60,097 nucleotides of DNA from the NCBI GenBank assembly GCA_000695325.1, contig AVPN01000134.1, positions 11,008 to 71,104 of the forward strand. The letters run 5' to 3'. The DNA comes from Pleurobrachia bachei. Its lineage: Eukaryota; Ctenophora; Tentaculata; Cydippida; Pleurobrachiidae. Below the pieces are notes generated by a model. It was not told the DNA's origin. It saw nothing but the letters and a program-made list of their open reading frames with translations, and did no database searches. Positions 28,201-42,100 of the stretch are shown here, piece by piece (positions within the stretch are counted from its first letter, which is position 1; the number at the start of each line of letters is the position of its first letter). Position numbers and translations under genes: made by a program.

Positions 28201-31200
28201 TACGTGACATGAACAGTTAGAGATAGAGTTATGGCTAGAGTGAGGGTCAGTTACCGCCGAGTTAGTGCAGAGTTCTAGAGAGAGAGAGTTAGTTACCGGA
28301 CAATTTACAGACCAGAGGGAGTCAAAAGAGTATTGGATTAGAGGGGACTTGGTAAGACTCAAGAAGACCTAGGTAATTGAGTTGCATATGCAACGGTAAC
28401 AAGACTGAAAAGATCTGGCATTCAGACCACCATCAAGTGTAGTGTCCCATCTATAGGTACACTATAATAGCAGCTGCATCAGACTCTGGGAACAGGAGCA
28501 TCATTGAGAGACGATGCAAGCTTGCAGTTGCAGTACAATTTGCACAAAATATACCAGTACCCCCTAGATCACGCTATAATACTAAGTCCAGACACACAAA
28601 CAGAGAACTAACACCATGTGTTTATTGTATTTACCTTTTTCTGTTCACTCCAAACTTTCTGGGTCACAATTGTCAGATTACCACTCTGCTCCTCCTGACC
28701 CCTCAGAAGAGCCTGGTTCTCGTATTCCAGGTGACAGTTGATGAGGGTGGTCAGCGGATCAGACTGGATGGTAATGGTCTTCACACACGTTACTTGATTA
28801 CCTGGGAAGAAGGGGAGGTTAGACGAGTCACCCCCTCCCTGCCGACGGGACCTCCCTAGGGGGGGGGTAACTGGCTTTAGATGGGAAACAATTCGACTTA
28901 GTTTATGCGGAGCGATAAATAGGGGTTTAGATCGTTCGAGATAGTGCTTTATTCGGCAGCATTGGGCAGATAATAATGTTTAATCTCCTACCTTCACTAG
29001 CTGAGTTTGTCACGTCACAAGTTGATTTCTCTCCATCATGAGTCCAAGTCACAGTGGGAATCTTATCACCTATCTTACTGACCTAGATGGAGTATTACAC
29101 ATGAAATGGAAGTGCGATGAAACCACTACCAGATTCTATGGTTTCTTACTTTTTAACTCCATGTTACTCCATGTTACCCCATGTTATAACACCACGTTAA
29201 CCCCATGTTAACCCCCCTAATACTATGTATGTTACTCCCACATGTACCTTGCAGGTTATTTTCACATTTGAATCGTCAACCATTTCGTAGCGGGTGGCAG
29301 TGTTGTACTGGTGGATACCTGCAACACAGATGGGTTGCTATTAATATTTTACTGTTATGTGCATGTGAAGTCCTAGCTCAATTATGAATTCTTTTTAAAT
29401 CTATCTGATAATATAAGGGGTGGAGCTAAATGACCGAGTAGAGGGAAATTTCACAAAACCCAAGTTGGGACAATCTTAGTTTCCACTTACGAAGTATGTA
29501 AACGTTGAAGGTCTGCTGGAGGAGCTTGTCAGTACCATAGTTAACGTAACAGGCGTAAGTTCCCTCCGAATCTGCATTCAGGTTAGGCACCACTATCGTA
29601 GATTTGTAGACACCTGGAAAGGATAGATAGATGTTGTTTAGTTCACGGTCAAGTAAAGGAACATAGCGAGGGGGCATGGATATTAAACTAGGTGTGGTGA
29701 TACCTGTCAGAGCATTGGCCTGACCATATTCTCATAGAACGCATGAACCGCGATCAGAGCATTGCCTGTCAGGGTGAAACCAGGAATAGGAGATCTATAA
29801 CAAGCAATTAAGAGATAACATGTTTGGTGATACGTACCTTCTATAACTGGTTCCGCTTTGATCACCACTCCATTGACTCCATCTGTTAGGGCGTTATCAC
29901 CAGGTCCCTTCCTGAGGAAATATAGAGTCATGTTACCATAGTTACACAGTTAATCATGTTACCATAACAACCACATAGTTACTATAGCAACCACGAAGTT
30001 ACCATAGCAACCACATAGTTACCATAGCAATCACATAGTTACCATAGAAACCCAGAATAGTTACCATAGCAACCACGAAGTTACCATAGCAACCACATAC
30101 CATTGGATGTTCTGTGAGTTGTCAGGGTTTAGCCCGTTAGCCCCGCATTGCATCGTAACACCGTGTCCAATCATAGCGAAATGGTCCTCGACTGACACGA
30201 TGAACACCTCTGAAAACAGGAGAGATGGTTAAAGAGAAACAAAGATTTTGCAGTACATACTAATGTTCGATTCAAAGAGATGGTTTGAGATGTGTGCCTA
30301 TCATTAATTAGCGATCAATTAATAACAACCATGTAATTAATCAATTAATAATCAACTAATAATACATACAATCAATTGATGACATTAATAAATAATATTA
30401 ACAATAAATTAAAACATATCAATAATCGAGAGCTCTTACTGTATGCGTACACCCGGGTGAGGGGTGATGAGATGATGTAAGAGTTGGAGGAAGAAAGGAC
30501 ACCTTCACTGGTAGCAAACTGTCCGAAACACCTGTAGATATGGAAATAAGAAATCGTTGTGAATTGGAGTTTTACCAATTTACAAATTTGGTTCAGAATT
30601 TGGAACACATTTACAAACATGTTTCCATGGTTACACAGAATCATGTTACCATAACAACCACATCTAGTTATGTACAAACCTGCAATCTTGGTTGTTCATC
30701 TCCTCGATGAATTCAACAGAGAATGTTTCTACAAACTTTCTCTCGCTCGAACTGGTCTGTCTCTGTCCCTTAGTGATCCAGGTCTCCGTGTCTCCTGGTG
30801 TAAAGAGAGATGGGATTGAGATATAATATTAGTTTCATTAAAAAGAGGGAAACATTGGATGTCATCAGTTCTGACATGAATACTCGACCCTCTTTCACCG
30901 TGTCCCGGTTTGAACGAAACAACAGATTGTAGAAAATGAACAAAATGATCATACCTGCATAAAGACACTGAACCCCGATTATAGGGTTCTGGATGTTCCC
31001 CGTGGGTCGGCCATACGTGACGTCACAAGTGAAAGTCTCAGAGTCTCCTATTTTCTGGGACATTGTCTCCTGGAGGTCGGCAAAGTAGGCTGAAAAGGGT
31101 TGAGTTAGAGAGTGGACAAGCTGAACTTGGGGGAGGGTTGAAAAGAGGGGATCTACTCGTGCTATTAATATCGGCAATAGAGCTCGTGAAGAACACACAG

Positions 31201-34200
31201 TACATACTGTTTCATATTGTCTATCAAAAGGTGGCTAATCTGTGTCTAAAACTCACCTTCCCCCACGACATTTTGTCGGGTAGTGCTATCCTTGGAAAAT
31301 GCCATCTTTCCATCAGCATCATTGAACACAACAGAGCAGGAGTAGAACCCAGACCGAGGGTCGTACACTCCAGAAACCAAGAGTTTAGAGGTATCTCTTC
31401 CATTTGTTATCGTCACTAAAGGTAAAGGAAGGTAAAGTTTGTTGAGTAAGGGGGGTTTTAATAACAGCTAAATAAATTTCATAATTGATTCATTAGGGCA
31501 AGCGAGTTCTCCCTTCATCATTAAGCTCTCCCCTACCATTTGTATCTCCATTCTTCAGCTCGGTAGTTGCCCCGTCCTCAGTTTTTGAGAACAGCCAGGT
31601 AACAGTTGGTGCGTTGTAGTCAGTTGGTGTGGAGTGGGCACAGGTCAGGATGATGTCCTTACCCTCAGCGATATTCTCTGAGTAGGACGTTACACGGACA
31701 TCTGGAATGGGAGAGAGAGGGTTATGAGCGGTCGTGCCACATAACAAATTGACACCTGATTTTGTTTGAAAGGTAATCAAATAATGTGATATCGAAAGGG
31801 ATGATTCTACCTGTACTGTGATCTATAAAGAGAGGTAATTCTACCTGTAATGTAAGTGAGGGATGTTTTGGTGATAAGTTCCTTATCATCTGTGTACAGG
31901 ATCTCGGCAGATAGTGTTCCATTCCATGCTGTATCAGCGTTAGTGATAGCGATATCATAATATGTCAACCTGGCCGTGGGGAGTAAAATAATAAGTAAAA
32001 CATGGGCATGTGGTAATGATAACTAGGGGGAGGGGTTACTGGTCAATATTCTAACCTACTGATTTCATGACTTACCAATCCGTTGATTTGACGATGTTCT
32101 TAACGGTCGTTAGCTGCTTGTTAGACAGGGTCAGGGTACTGGTGTCTCCGTAGACCTTCAGTTTTAAATCACTGGACTCACCAGAAAGAAGAGTCAAACG
32201 AGATGGTTCCAGTTCCACCTCTAAATGTGGGAGAGTTGGTTAGATATATTTCTGGATACTGGTTACTAATGTGGTTATCATGGTTACTAATGTGTTACCA
32301 TGCATGGTTACTCATTTGGTTACCATGGTTACTCACTTCTGAAGAAGATTCGTTTGGCGGCTGAGTAAAGGAACTGTTTGTGGGACGAAACGAACACGCC
32401 GCACCTTGCCCATCTCTCCTGTGTATTGACAGTAACTGAAAATAAGAGAGATTTATAGTTACCATGGTTACAAAAAATACATAAGGTTTAGTTATCATGG
32501 TCACTAGAAATATGGTATCAATATTTTGGTTAGTGGTTACTGAAATCGGATTCATGGTTTAATATGTCAACACTCAGCCTATTTTGTTAGAAACAAAGAA
32601 GATAAAATACAATTTTAACAAAAACAAGAACACATTGTAATCAGGGCCTTTGCTGCCCAAACAGACGGAACAGTCCATACCAATCATTATAGGTAATTCC
32701 AGCTCTTCCTTATCTGTTATTTATCCTTTGAAATCATGATTTTCGGAGAAGAAAACATATCAGTTTCATTATTGTGTGTTTGGTGGCACGCTGACCAACT
32801 ATCTTCTTGGAGGCCGTCTCTATTTGGGTTGAGATGAAGGGTTGGAACTTCAACTATAGAGTTTCCGGGGAGTTTCCTTTCCCCAGCCTGGTGACCAACT
32901 ATCAGTTCAAAGTTTGATCCACCCTGTGATAAGACCCCGGACCCAATTCCTCATAGCGGCAGACCTTCCAACCCACAAAATAGCATTGGCAGTGGCATTT
33001 AGAGGAATACTAACGACATTCACCATGAGATACACGTAAATGTAGGCTTGGGTATGGAAGAAAACCTTATACCAGTCAGCGCAATCAAAACTCATGACCA
33101 GGAGACCGAGCACATTGAAGAGGACCAAAGGAGTGTTGAAGAAAATGTAGATTCCAGTTAAAAGGAGGATAGTGACAGTTGCCCTACCATTCTTCTGACC
33201 CCCACCAGCCACCGGACTCTTTCCCTGTCCCTTTCGGAGTGCGAACATGGATACTGCACAACTAACAGACACGACAAAGAGTGGAGCGATAATCTCCAGA
33301 ACATAGGTGAAGAGATTAAAGAAAGAGCTGTGTCGGAGGATGGGTTGGCAGTGGACCGCCTGCCAGAAGTAACTGTAATCGTTTGAGAAGTACCAGATGG
33401 GTGCAGTGGATTGGAACATGAGACACACCGTGTAGAAGATGATGATCACCATGATCCTCCTAGAACTGGGTGGTTTAGAGAAGGGCGACAGGAGGGACAG
33501 GGTACGGGTCACACTGAGGAGTGCGATCAGGAATATAGAGACCCGGACAAGTGTGAACCACGCCATACCCCATGCATCGCAGAAATACACATTCTCGAAC
33601 ATGAGGGGATCTCTCCCTGCGAGGAAGCTGGAAGTGATCGGGAGGTAGAAGACTAAAATCACCACATCTGTGACACAGATAGCCAGGTAAATCTTGGTTC
33701 CCAGCCCGAATTTCTCTTTGGCTCCAACTAGGATGTAGGCGATTTGTAGGGCACAGGATGGGATTCCAACAGAGACAGCGAGGAGGGAGAGGACGGTGAT
33801 TGTGATCTCTATTGGGGTTCCTTGGATATCTGTGATGTTGAAAGGAGCACAGTGGTAATTTTGAGGGGGGTAGGGGGACATAGGGTAGATCAACATATCT
33901 TTGGATCACATGGGGTAGTTCCTAGGGTAAACTGATGTAAAAAATACGTTTTTACATAGTTTCAAAGCTCTAGGTTGAAAGGTTACGGAGATATCGGCGA
34001 ATCATTATGGTGCTAGAAAAATTTTTCCTTCAAAATAGAATTTTAGATAGTCACTCCGGACTATTTTTTGACGAGAAATCGATTGCTGATAAAATTAAGA
34101 CGATTTGCCGTTTTTTCGTCTTTTTTCGTCGTTATTTTGCAAATAAGTGGTCAAGATGATGAGATTAAAAGTAGGAAACATTTTAAAATGATATTTTGGA

Positions 34201-36082
34201 CATTTTTTTGCTGGATTTGAAAATTTCATGAATATTGAATAAAATGTGTTGAGTTCATTTATAATTGGAACCACATGGTTTTGAAGGAAACAACTTTAGT
34301 TTTCAAAATTTGAAATTCAAAAATTGTTTACATGTAACCCTAGTTATTTTTTGACGAGGAATCGATTGCTGATATTATTTTGACCTTAAATCAGAAGTGA
34401 GAAGGCGAAAAACGCTGTTTTGTTGTTTTTAGGTTAAAAATGGATTTCTTCACAAAATAGCAATTTTCCCTATGATGCAATAGTTTTAGAGCTCCGATAT
34501 TGATGGCAATCGATTTTACGTGCAAAAATAGGTCGGAAAACATGTCAAGTCTGGTCTCAGCTACTCATTTATAAAAATTAGTTTTTTTAAAGTGAAAAAC
34601 GCCCTTACTTCAACTCTATTTTACCCATTTATTCCAAGGCTTTCCAAAGGTGCCCCATATACCAAAATATAGATATTTGTATGGCCTTTCAAAAAAAATT
34701 GGTCTCCCGTGAGCACTCGAGGGCACTCGTGGTATGACATAGCTTTATGTTTTGTTTTTGGCTGAAAAACGACTTTCCGAAAAAAAAAAGTCAAAAATTT
34801 TCAGAAATTCCGAAATTTCATCCAATTGCCCAACTAAGACAACATACATTGAAGAATATGTCCATTTATTGTCTCGTCCTAAAATCCTGCAAGTTAAATG
34901 ACAGTCAAAAAAGAAAGTCAAAAAAGACAGACAAAAACGACGAAAAACTCAAATAACGCATCGATTTTGACGCAATCAATCAGTGGGTCGCATTGCATTG
35001 AATTCTACGGCCAAAAAGGCATCGGATAGCATCATTTTTAGAAAAAAAATTTTTTTCCTATGTCCACCTAAAAACCACTGGGAGAAGGAGGTCCCCCTGA
35101 TCCGTAGTTGGGGGTGGTTTCAGAGCCAGGAGGGAGGAAGGATTCCATGGGGTCTGAGTTTTGTATGTACTCTGAGCTAAAGGAATAAAAGTGGTAACTG
35201 ATGAAACTATATTTTAGGATGATTTGGGCACATGTCAAAAAGGAGGGATCAACATACTACATTTTTTAGTACATAGCTGGATCAAAAGTTCTATAACGTC
35301 TCTCATGAGTTGTATACTCCAGAGCAACAACTACAAAAAAGGGAATTACATATTCTCATAATTAAGAAAGGCCACTCTCAGGTCACGTTGTAACGCAATC
35401 TTATAATGTTGGGGACAAGGGAGGTTAACTATATAATCAGTAAAATACAGGAATATTATTCCGTGAGCCTGTACTAATATCTGGGCCCCATTTACCAAAA
35501 ATTATAACCACATCATCAGGTCTACGGCTAAATTTATCTCAAACGGACACAAAATATGAACAAAGGGAAAAGGCTGACTTCTCCACTTCTCACTCCCTCT
35601 CATGATATGATTCAATTCTCACTCTCTCTCACGGCCTTTATAGCTCGACCACATGTTGCAATATATATGTGTCCTAGTGCTAAATCAATGACGCTTTGAG
35701 TGTGTTAAAATGCCCGGGAGACAAAAACTCCCAGTGCTATATCACGGGGCCTATTTGTTATGTTGTAACCCTCCTTCAGATTGCCAAGTTATGACTACAG
35801 CTCACACGCCCCGCGGGTGAACTTTACATATTTTGTAAAAGGGGGTTAGAACATAACAACCTTCAGAGACTAGAGAGGGAGAGAGGGTCAAACAAGGCAA
35901 GGGGCCTAGCGAGTTTATAGTGAGTTAGGGACGGTGAAGACACATGTCTTGGAGGCACTTTTATAAAACCTGACCAAATATTATCGGAATCCCGGGATTT
36001 ACGTTCTGGAGATAGACTACGTACTTGTCCATTGTCATTACACCACCTGGAGCATTGTAGGTGAAAGGGATCGGGGAGAGCG

Positions 36083-36149
<67 letters not shown>

Positions 36150-39100
36150 ATTGCGACGGTGTCCCTCGCCGGTCTAGAACCACAACAGAAACACCACTTC
36201 AGGGAGGTACTCCGAGAGGAAAAAGAGGAGGAGGAGAGGGGGATGGATGGTGCTGCTGGGGCTTCCGGGGATCCAGGACGGATAAAGCTATCCCTTCATC
36301 TCCAGAACGGGGAGCTAAAAGTTTCAATTCTCAAGTGCTCAATGTTAATGGCACCCGGCTGTGATGCTCTTCCAAATCCCATAGTGAAAATCAATATCAA
36401 ACCCTCTGCCAAGCGGAATCTTTACAAGCGAAAAACAGATGTCCTCAAGAAAACTTCAAATCCAGAATTCGGTCCTAAAGCATGCTTCACCTACGATATC
36501 TCAAACATAGACATTGAAAGTCCTGATCGGTGCCTTGAGGTGGGTGTCTGGGACTGTCACTTTAAGCGACAGACCCTGATTGGCGGGGTGGTCCTGGGTA
36601 AGGAGTCGAGTGGTAATGCCAGGTCTCACTGGATGGATGCACTCAGCTCCTGTGGGCATAGGGTCACCCGGTGGCATATTTTGGAGGGACATTCTGAGCA
36701 TAATGTGTTCTTAAATGATCACCAGTCATCCGTAGAGCTGCCAGATCAACCGGCATCAGGTTAATACAATGTACATACTGTTATTTGTGGTGACCATGGT
36801 TACCGTTATGAGATGTTACCATGGTTACCATTATAAGACGTTTATTATTGTGTTGCATGATATTTTTGAGCAATTGTCACTGAGTAGAGGGCTGAGAAAT
36901 GGATTGTGCATGTTCAGAATTTTCCTCAGATTTGCCAGTGGTAAATGTTAAAAGTGTTTATTTTTTGTTTAATTTCTTTACTAATATGTTAAATGACAGT
37001 GCAACATACATATTTCGATGTTAGTCTAACATGATTACAAATGGTGTATCGCTTGACTATTATATTGGGTCACTTGTCAAGTTGGTTACGAGGTCACCCC
37101 TATTTTAGTGCAGAGGGGTAATTTCATTACCAACTTGTCAGGATGTTCTAGTATCGATCCTAATCGAGTACTGTTTGACTAATTCAGATTTATTGATCAC
37201 ATTTATTAATTAAATTCTCACTGAATATATTATTTCGGGCTGACCATTGTAAAATATAACTCGTTTTATTTTCTGTGGTCTCTCCTCAATGGTACCCCCA
37301 ATTCCCTCTCTTCCTTTATCTTCAAAATCTCTCTCATTCCGTTTCTTCCTTTATCTACAAAATCTCTCTATATTTTTTCTCTCCTCTCTCTCTCCTCTCT
37401 TTGTCTCCCTCTCCCACTCCCTCTTTTAGCATACATATTCTAGAATCGTCGTCTCGCTGAGCGCTCTGCACAGTTGACGAATCAACCGCTAAATACCTTT
37501 TTCATACTATCAGATCTTTTTTCGAGTACGCTGTACATAGTAAAATGGCATACAATGTAGAACAGTAAATAATACATCTCTGAAAGAGCACACTGTGTTG
37601 CAAATTACGGCCCCCTCCTCCCCACACACATGCTCCTGTACTAATTACCTCAGCCCCACTTTCACATAGATTACACATAACAGCGAGTTTGTTATACATG
37701 TATGAGCACTAACAATGCCCTTTTAGCAATTAATCTAACATGGCCAGTCCTGCTACAGTCACAGTATTGCATATCTCAAAACTCATCTCACCCTCCAGTC
37801 TCCATGATCTTCTAACGAAGTTAGCTAGTTCACTACCGTTCGATCCTGGTTGAGTGTCATAGTTCACAGACTGGCCTTCTCTAGAGACTCTGGTTAGAAC
37901 TAGCCGTTGCCGTATTTGGCGTACTAGATCCTAACTCACATATCACATGTCATTAATAACTTTATTTATGCATCTGGCTATAGTTGCTTTATCTCTCACC
38001 TCTCTTACCGACCCCCCTCTCTCCAGCCCTCGCTTTGTCCCCTATCTCTCTCCATCTATCTCTCCATTTCACCCTCTCCCTCCCTCTCTCTCCCTCCATC
38101 CCTCTGTATAGTGTGACTAATGTAATCCCAACTACAGCGACGTAAGAGGACTAAAACACTGGCTCACAGGAAAACTACACCTCATTTCCAGGTAAGAGTT
38201 GTAGTCACCCTTCTGTGGTCTCCCGCTATGACGGATAATTTCGTTACCAAAGGTAATACCTGGAAAAGGGAACGGAGGGGTAGAAAGGGGGAATACACTG
38301 TGAATCGTGATGTTTTATGTTCTAGGAACTAGTGGAGGAACTACATACAATGTAGAATCAATCTCTTCTTTTTCTGTGTAGAGTTTTATATTTGATTAAA
38401 ACCATTTTTCTGAGCATGAAAATATTTAATTATTATAGGTCCTTTTTAGGCTTAGATATTATCTCTATTCCCTCTCTCCAAGCTAACCCCATCCCCTGAA
38501 CCTCTAACTGCATGGTCTCTACAGTTCTCTCCTGATCTAACCTCTCTCGAACTCGCTCCATCACAACACCTCTCTTCTCACTGTCCGAAAGCTTCTCCCA
38601 AGGCTTTCGCCACTCACCGAAGCCAATCCCTGCCCTAGGGTATGGAGGAATCATACCGCGGACTGCATCACACCTAACATCACTACCTGCCTCCTCTAAC
38701 TCCTCCCCTGCTCTCCACTTCCTACCTGACCTGACAAGAGGCTGAAGCGCAAGGATAACTTCATCCTGTGAAGAACAAAATACAGGTCCCCTAACGAAAA
38801 GTAAGTCAATGGGAGAGAAATGGCCCCCATGATATTAAAATTCCAGGAATTCGGCTATATTTTATAATTATTGGTATTGGGGGCGGACTGTCAAACAACC
38901 TGCACACGTGTCATTCTTTTGATTCCGATAAAATAAATAACTTTCTAGTCCTCTGCTAGGCAGGTGGTAAAATCATTATCAGAAAAGTTGAAAATTGACA
39001 ATAGCAATGGAGTAATACATACGAGCAGGGAAATGGTATGGCGGAATTATAACTTGATATCGTCACAATTTCCCTAGTTATACTAGTGCTCACTTCCATT

Positions 39101-42100
39101 GATTCGATGGAGAGGGAACGGTCGCATTAGTTCCATGAGTGGTTCTCAAGGATGAGATCTGATATACAAATTAACAGACATACTGAGTATATAAGGGGAC
39201 TCTGTCTTAAAAATTTTGCTAATTCAAAAAATCTGAACAACTATGTCTAATATTAGACTAAGAGTCCGATTTAGACTTAGAGTCCGCCTTTTTTAGACCT
39301 GGAGTCCGTTAGACATGGAGCCCGTTATACTTTTGGCTACGTCGAGCGTACAGGGTATTGTAATAATAAATTCGATATATGGATGGATGAATAAGTCTAC
39401 CCCCCCCCCACCAACCGATCTTTACACAGCTGTGGAGGTTTACACAGTAGATGTTTTATGGGTCAAAACAATGTTCACTAACTGTTCAGTTTCTCTCCCA
39501 CAGCACATGTATGTAGTTGTATAATATCCCGGAAATGAACATAATAACATATTGCATCCATCCCGTCATCCCGAGTATGAAAAACTCAGGAGAGCTAGTT
39601 AGTTTCAGTACCACTACCAGGGACCATGGTTGGTTCATAATGGATTTGAATTGGTATGAACTTTTGACGTGTTGCTAAAAAATTAAGCAGCAACTATTAG
39701 GGTCAGCACACACCGGAGTTAAAATTAAAATTAAAATTTTGATTTTATCGTCGCACACACCAGCGGCCGTTAAAATCTCTCTCCCCATTCTTAGAGTAAC
39801 GATCTCGCGCCAGTTTGACGGCGTGTTAAAACTTTAACACCCGTCAAACTGGCGCGCGAGATCGTTACTTTTAGAATGGGGGAGAGGAATTTTAACGGCN
39901 NNNNNNNNNNNNNNNNNNNNNNNNNNNNNNNNNNNNNNNNNNNNNNNNNNNNNNNNNNNNNNNNNNNNNNNNNNNNNNNNNNNNNNNNNNNNNNNNNNNN
40001 NNNNNNNNNNNNNNNNNNNNNNNNNNNNNNNNNNNNNNNNNNNNNNNNNNNNNNNNNNNNNNNNNNNNNNNNNNNNNNNNNNNNNNNNNNNNNNNNNNNN
40101 NNNNNNNNNNNNNNNNNNNNNNNNNNNNNNNNNNNNNNNNNNNNNNNNNNNNNNNNNNNNNNNNNNNNNNNNNNNNNNNNNNNNNNNNNNNNNNNNNNNN
40201 NNNNNNNNNNNNNNNNNNNNNNNNNNNNNNNNNNNNNNNNNNNNNNNNNNNNNNNNNNNNNNNNNNNNNNNNNNNNNNNNNNNNNNNNNNNNNNNNNNNN
40301 NNNNNNNNNNNNNNNNNNNNNNNNNNNNNNNNNNNNNNNNNNNNNNNNNNNNNNNNNNNNNNNNNNNNNNNNNNNNNNNNNNNNNNNNNNNNNNNNNNNN
40401 NNNNNNNNNNNNNNNNNNNNNNNNNNNNNNNNNNNNNNNNNNNNNNNNNNNNNNNNNNNNNNNNNNNNNNNNNNNNNNNNNNNNNNNNNNNNNNNNNNNN
40501 NCCGTTAAAATCTCTCTCCCCATTCTTAGAGTAACGATCTCGCGCCAGTTTGACGGCGTGTTAAAACTTTAACACCCGTCAAACTGGCGCGCGAGATCGT
40601 TACTTTTAGAATGGGGGAGAGGAATTTTAACGGCCGCTGGTGTGTGCGACGATAAAATCAAAATTTTAATTTTAATTTTAACTCCGGTTTGTGCTGACCC
40701 TAATAGTACATAGTTGTTTATAATCTGACATACACATTTTTTTTCCAAATCGGTTCATCAATTATCAGGTCCTTCACGAACGTGTTCCGACTCCCGAACA
40801 GTGCTTATCACACAATTTCCCCAGCCGGTACACTGCTGTCGGCTAACTAGCATCCCTGTGATCAAATTGAACTTCAAGGTCGCCAGATGTCTAATTATAG
40901 CTGTATTTCACCACGAAATTCCTCCTTTGCAGATTTCCCCAATTTCTCCTAGATAAATGAACAATACCTACACAGCTGGTCGATTGTTGATACTTAATCT
41001 GTCAGAGCATTTGCCCTGACCTTTCTCTCTATTTGAGAACCGCGGTAGTGTCTAATCGCTGTGTTTTACCGAGGAAACTCGGCCCTCGGTACAAAGATAA
41101 TGATCTGGGATAGTTGGGGAATAAGCAATAATTCCACTACATCTGGTTCGCTAAATGTTTATCTAAACTCTGCTGGGTGTTGTCAGGTGCACGGCCTGCC
41201 CTTTCCCACATAGCTGTTTGAACTTTTTGGAATTATCTTTTTTTGAGCTTACGTGATGAATACTTGAATTTAAGTTTCATGCTCAACTCTTTTAGTTCTA
41301 CGATATGTTGGTATTTACTACACTTCTAACGGGCGTTATTGGATTGGCGAGCCTGTTAGATGATAAAAATGATATCTCCGTGTACCACTACGCATTTTCA
41401 ACCACACCGTATACCACTACTACTAGGATGAGTGTAAACTAGTGGAGGTTGGTGGATATCTCCACGAACAGTGTTACCTAAAATATGAGACTGGAACATA
41501 CTACAAATGCCCACTATCAAATCATGTGTACGAGTGGGAGTCGGATTGGGGCAGTGATTGTTTTATCGTTGAGTTCAGCAACGTCTGTCCTTTTGATCCA
41601 GGGTTCTACCAGGCATGTGGACACGATAATTGTATTGGTTACAAAGAACTAGGCGGTACACCTTTACTCTGTGGAACATACATTTGTGATGATTATGGTG
41701 ATGTTTATGCTGGTGGCGCTTGGGAAACAACTTTTCATTGTCTAGATGGAGCATGTAGAAACACTAATCTGAACATGGTTGGATGCAGCAGTGTGGTAAA
41801 CACAAATAAACACAACATGTGATGGCAAATGTGATAATGGTTACGACGACTGTGACGATGAAATATATTGTAATGGTGTACAGTATGGTGTTTGGTGTAA
41901 TACTAGTTGGGGTTTTCAATATATGTACCCTGAAAACATGTGCAATGGATATTGGTCTTGTTACGATGACGAAGATGAGATAGGATGTTTTAACTGGACT
42001 GTTGCTGATCACACCACCTGTCAGCATGCATGGAATGGCGAGACCTTACTGATCAAAGATAACATGAGATGTTTCCACCCTGACTACTCCGCGTGTGAAA

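Noticed and set aside
23736-32435. Ig array as a separate gene from the 7TM part
   Set aside because: Every exon junction from Ig 15 through the sushi modules keeps phase, and no leader or terminal stop interrupts it.
33411-33909. Alternative frames overlapping the intronless GPCR
   Set aside because: They are shadows of the GPCR frame, with Arg/Glu/His- or Pro-rich low-complexity products.
35863-36183. Minus-strand frame with a long Leu-Ser repeat
   Set aside because: It is produced by the GA microsatellite at 36087-36148.
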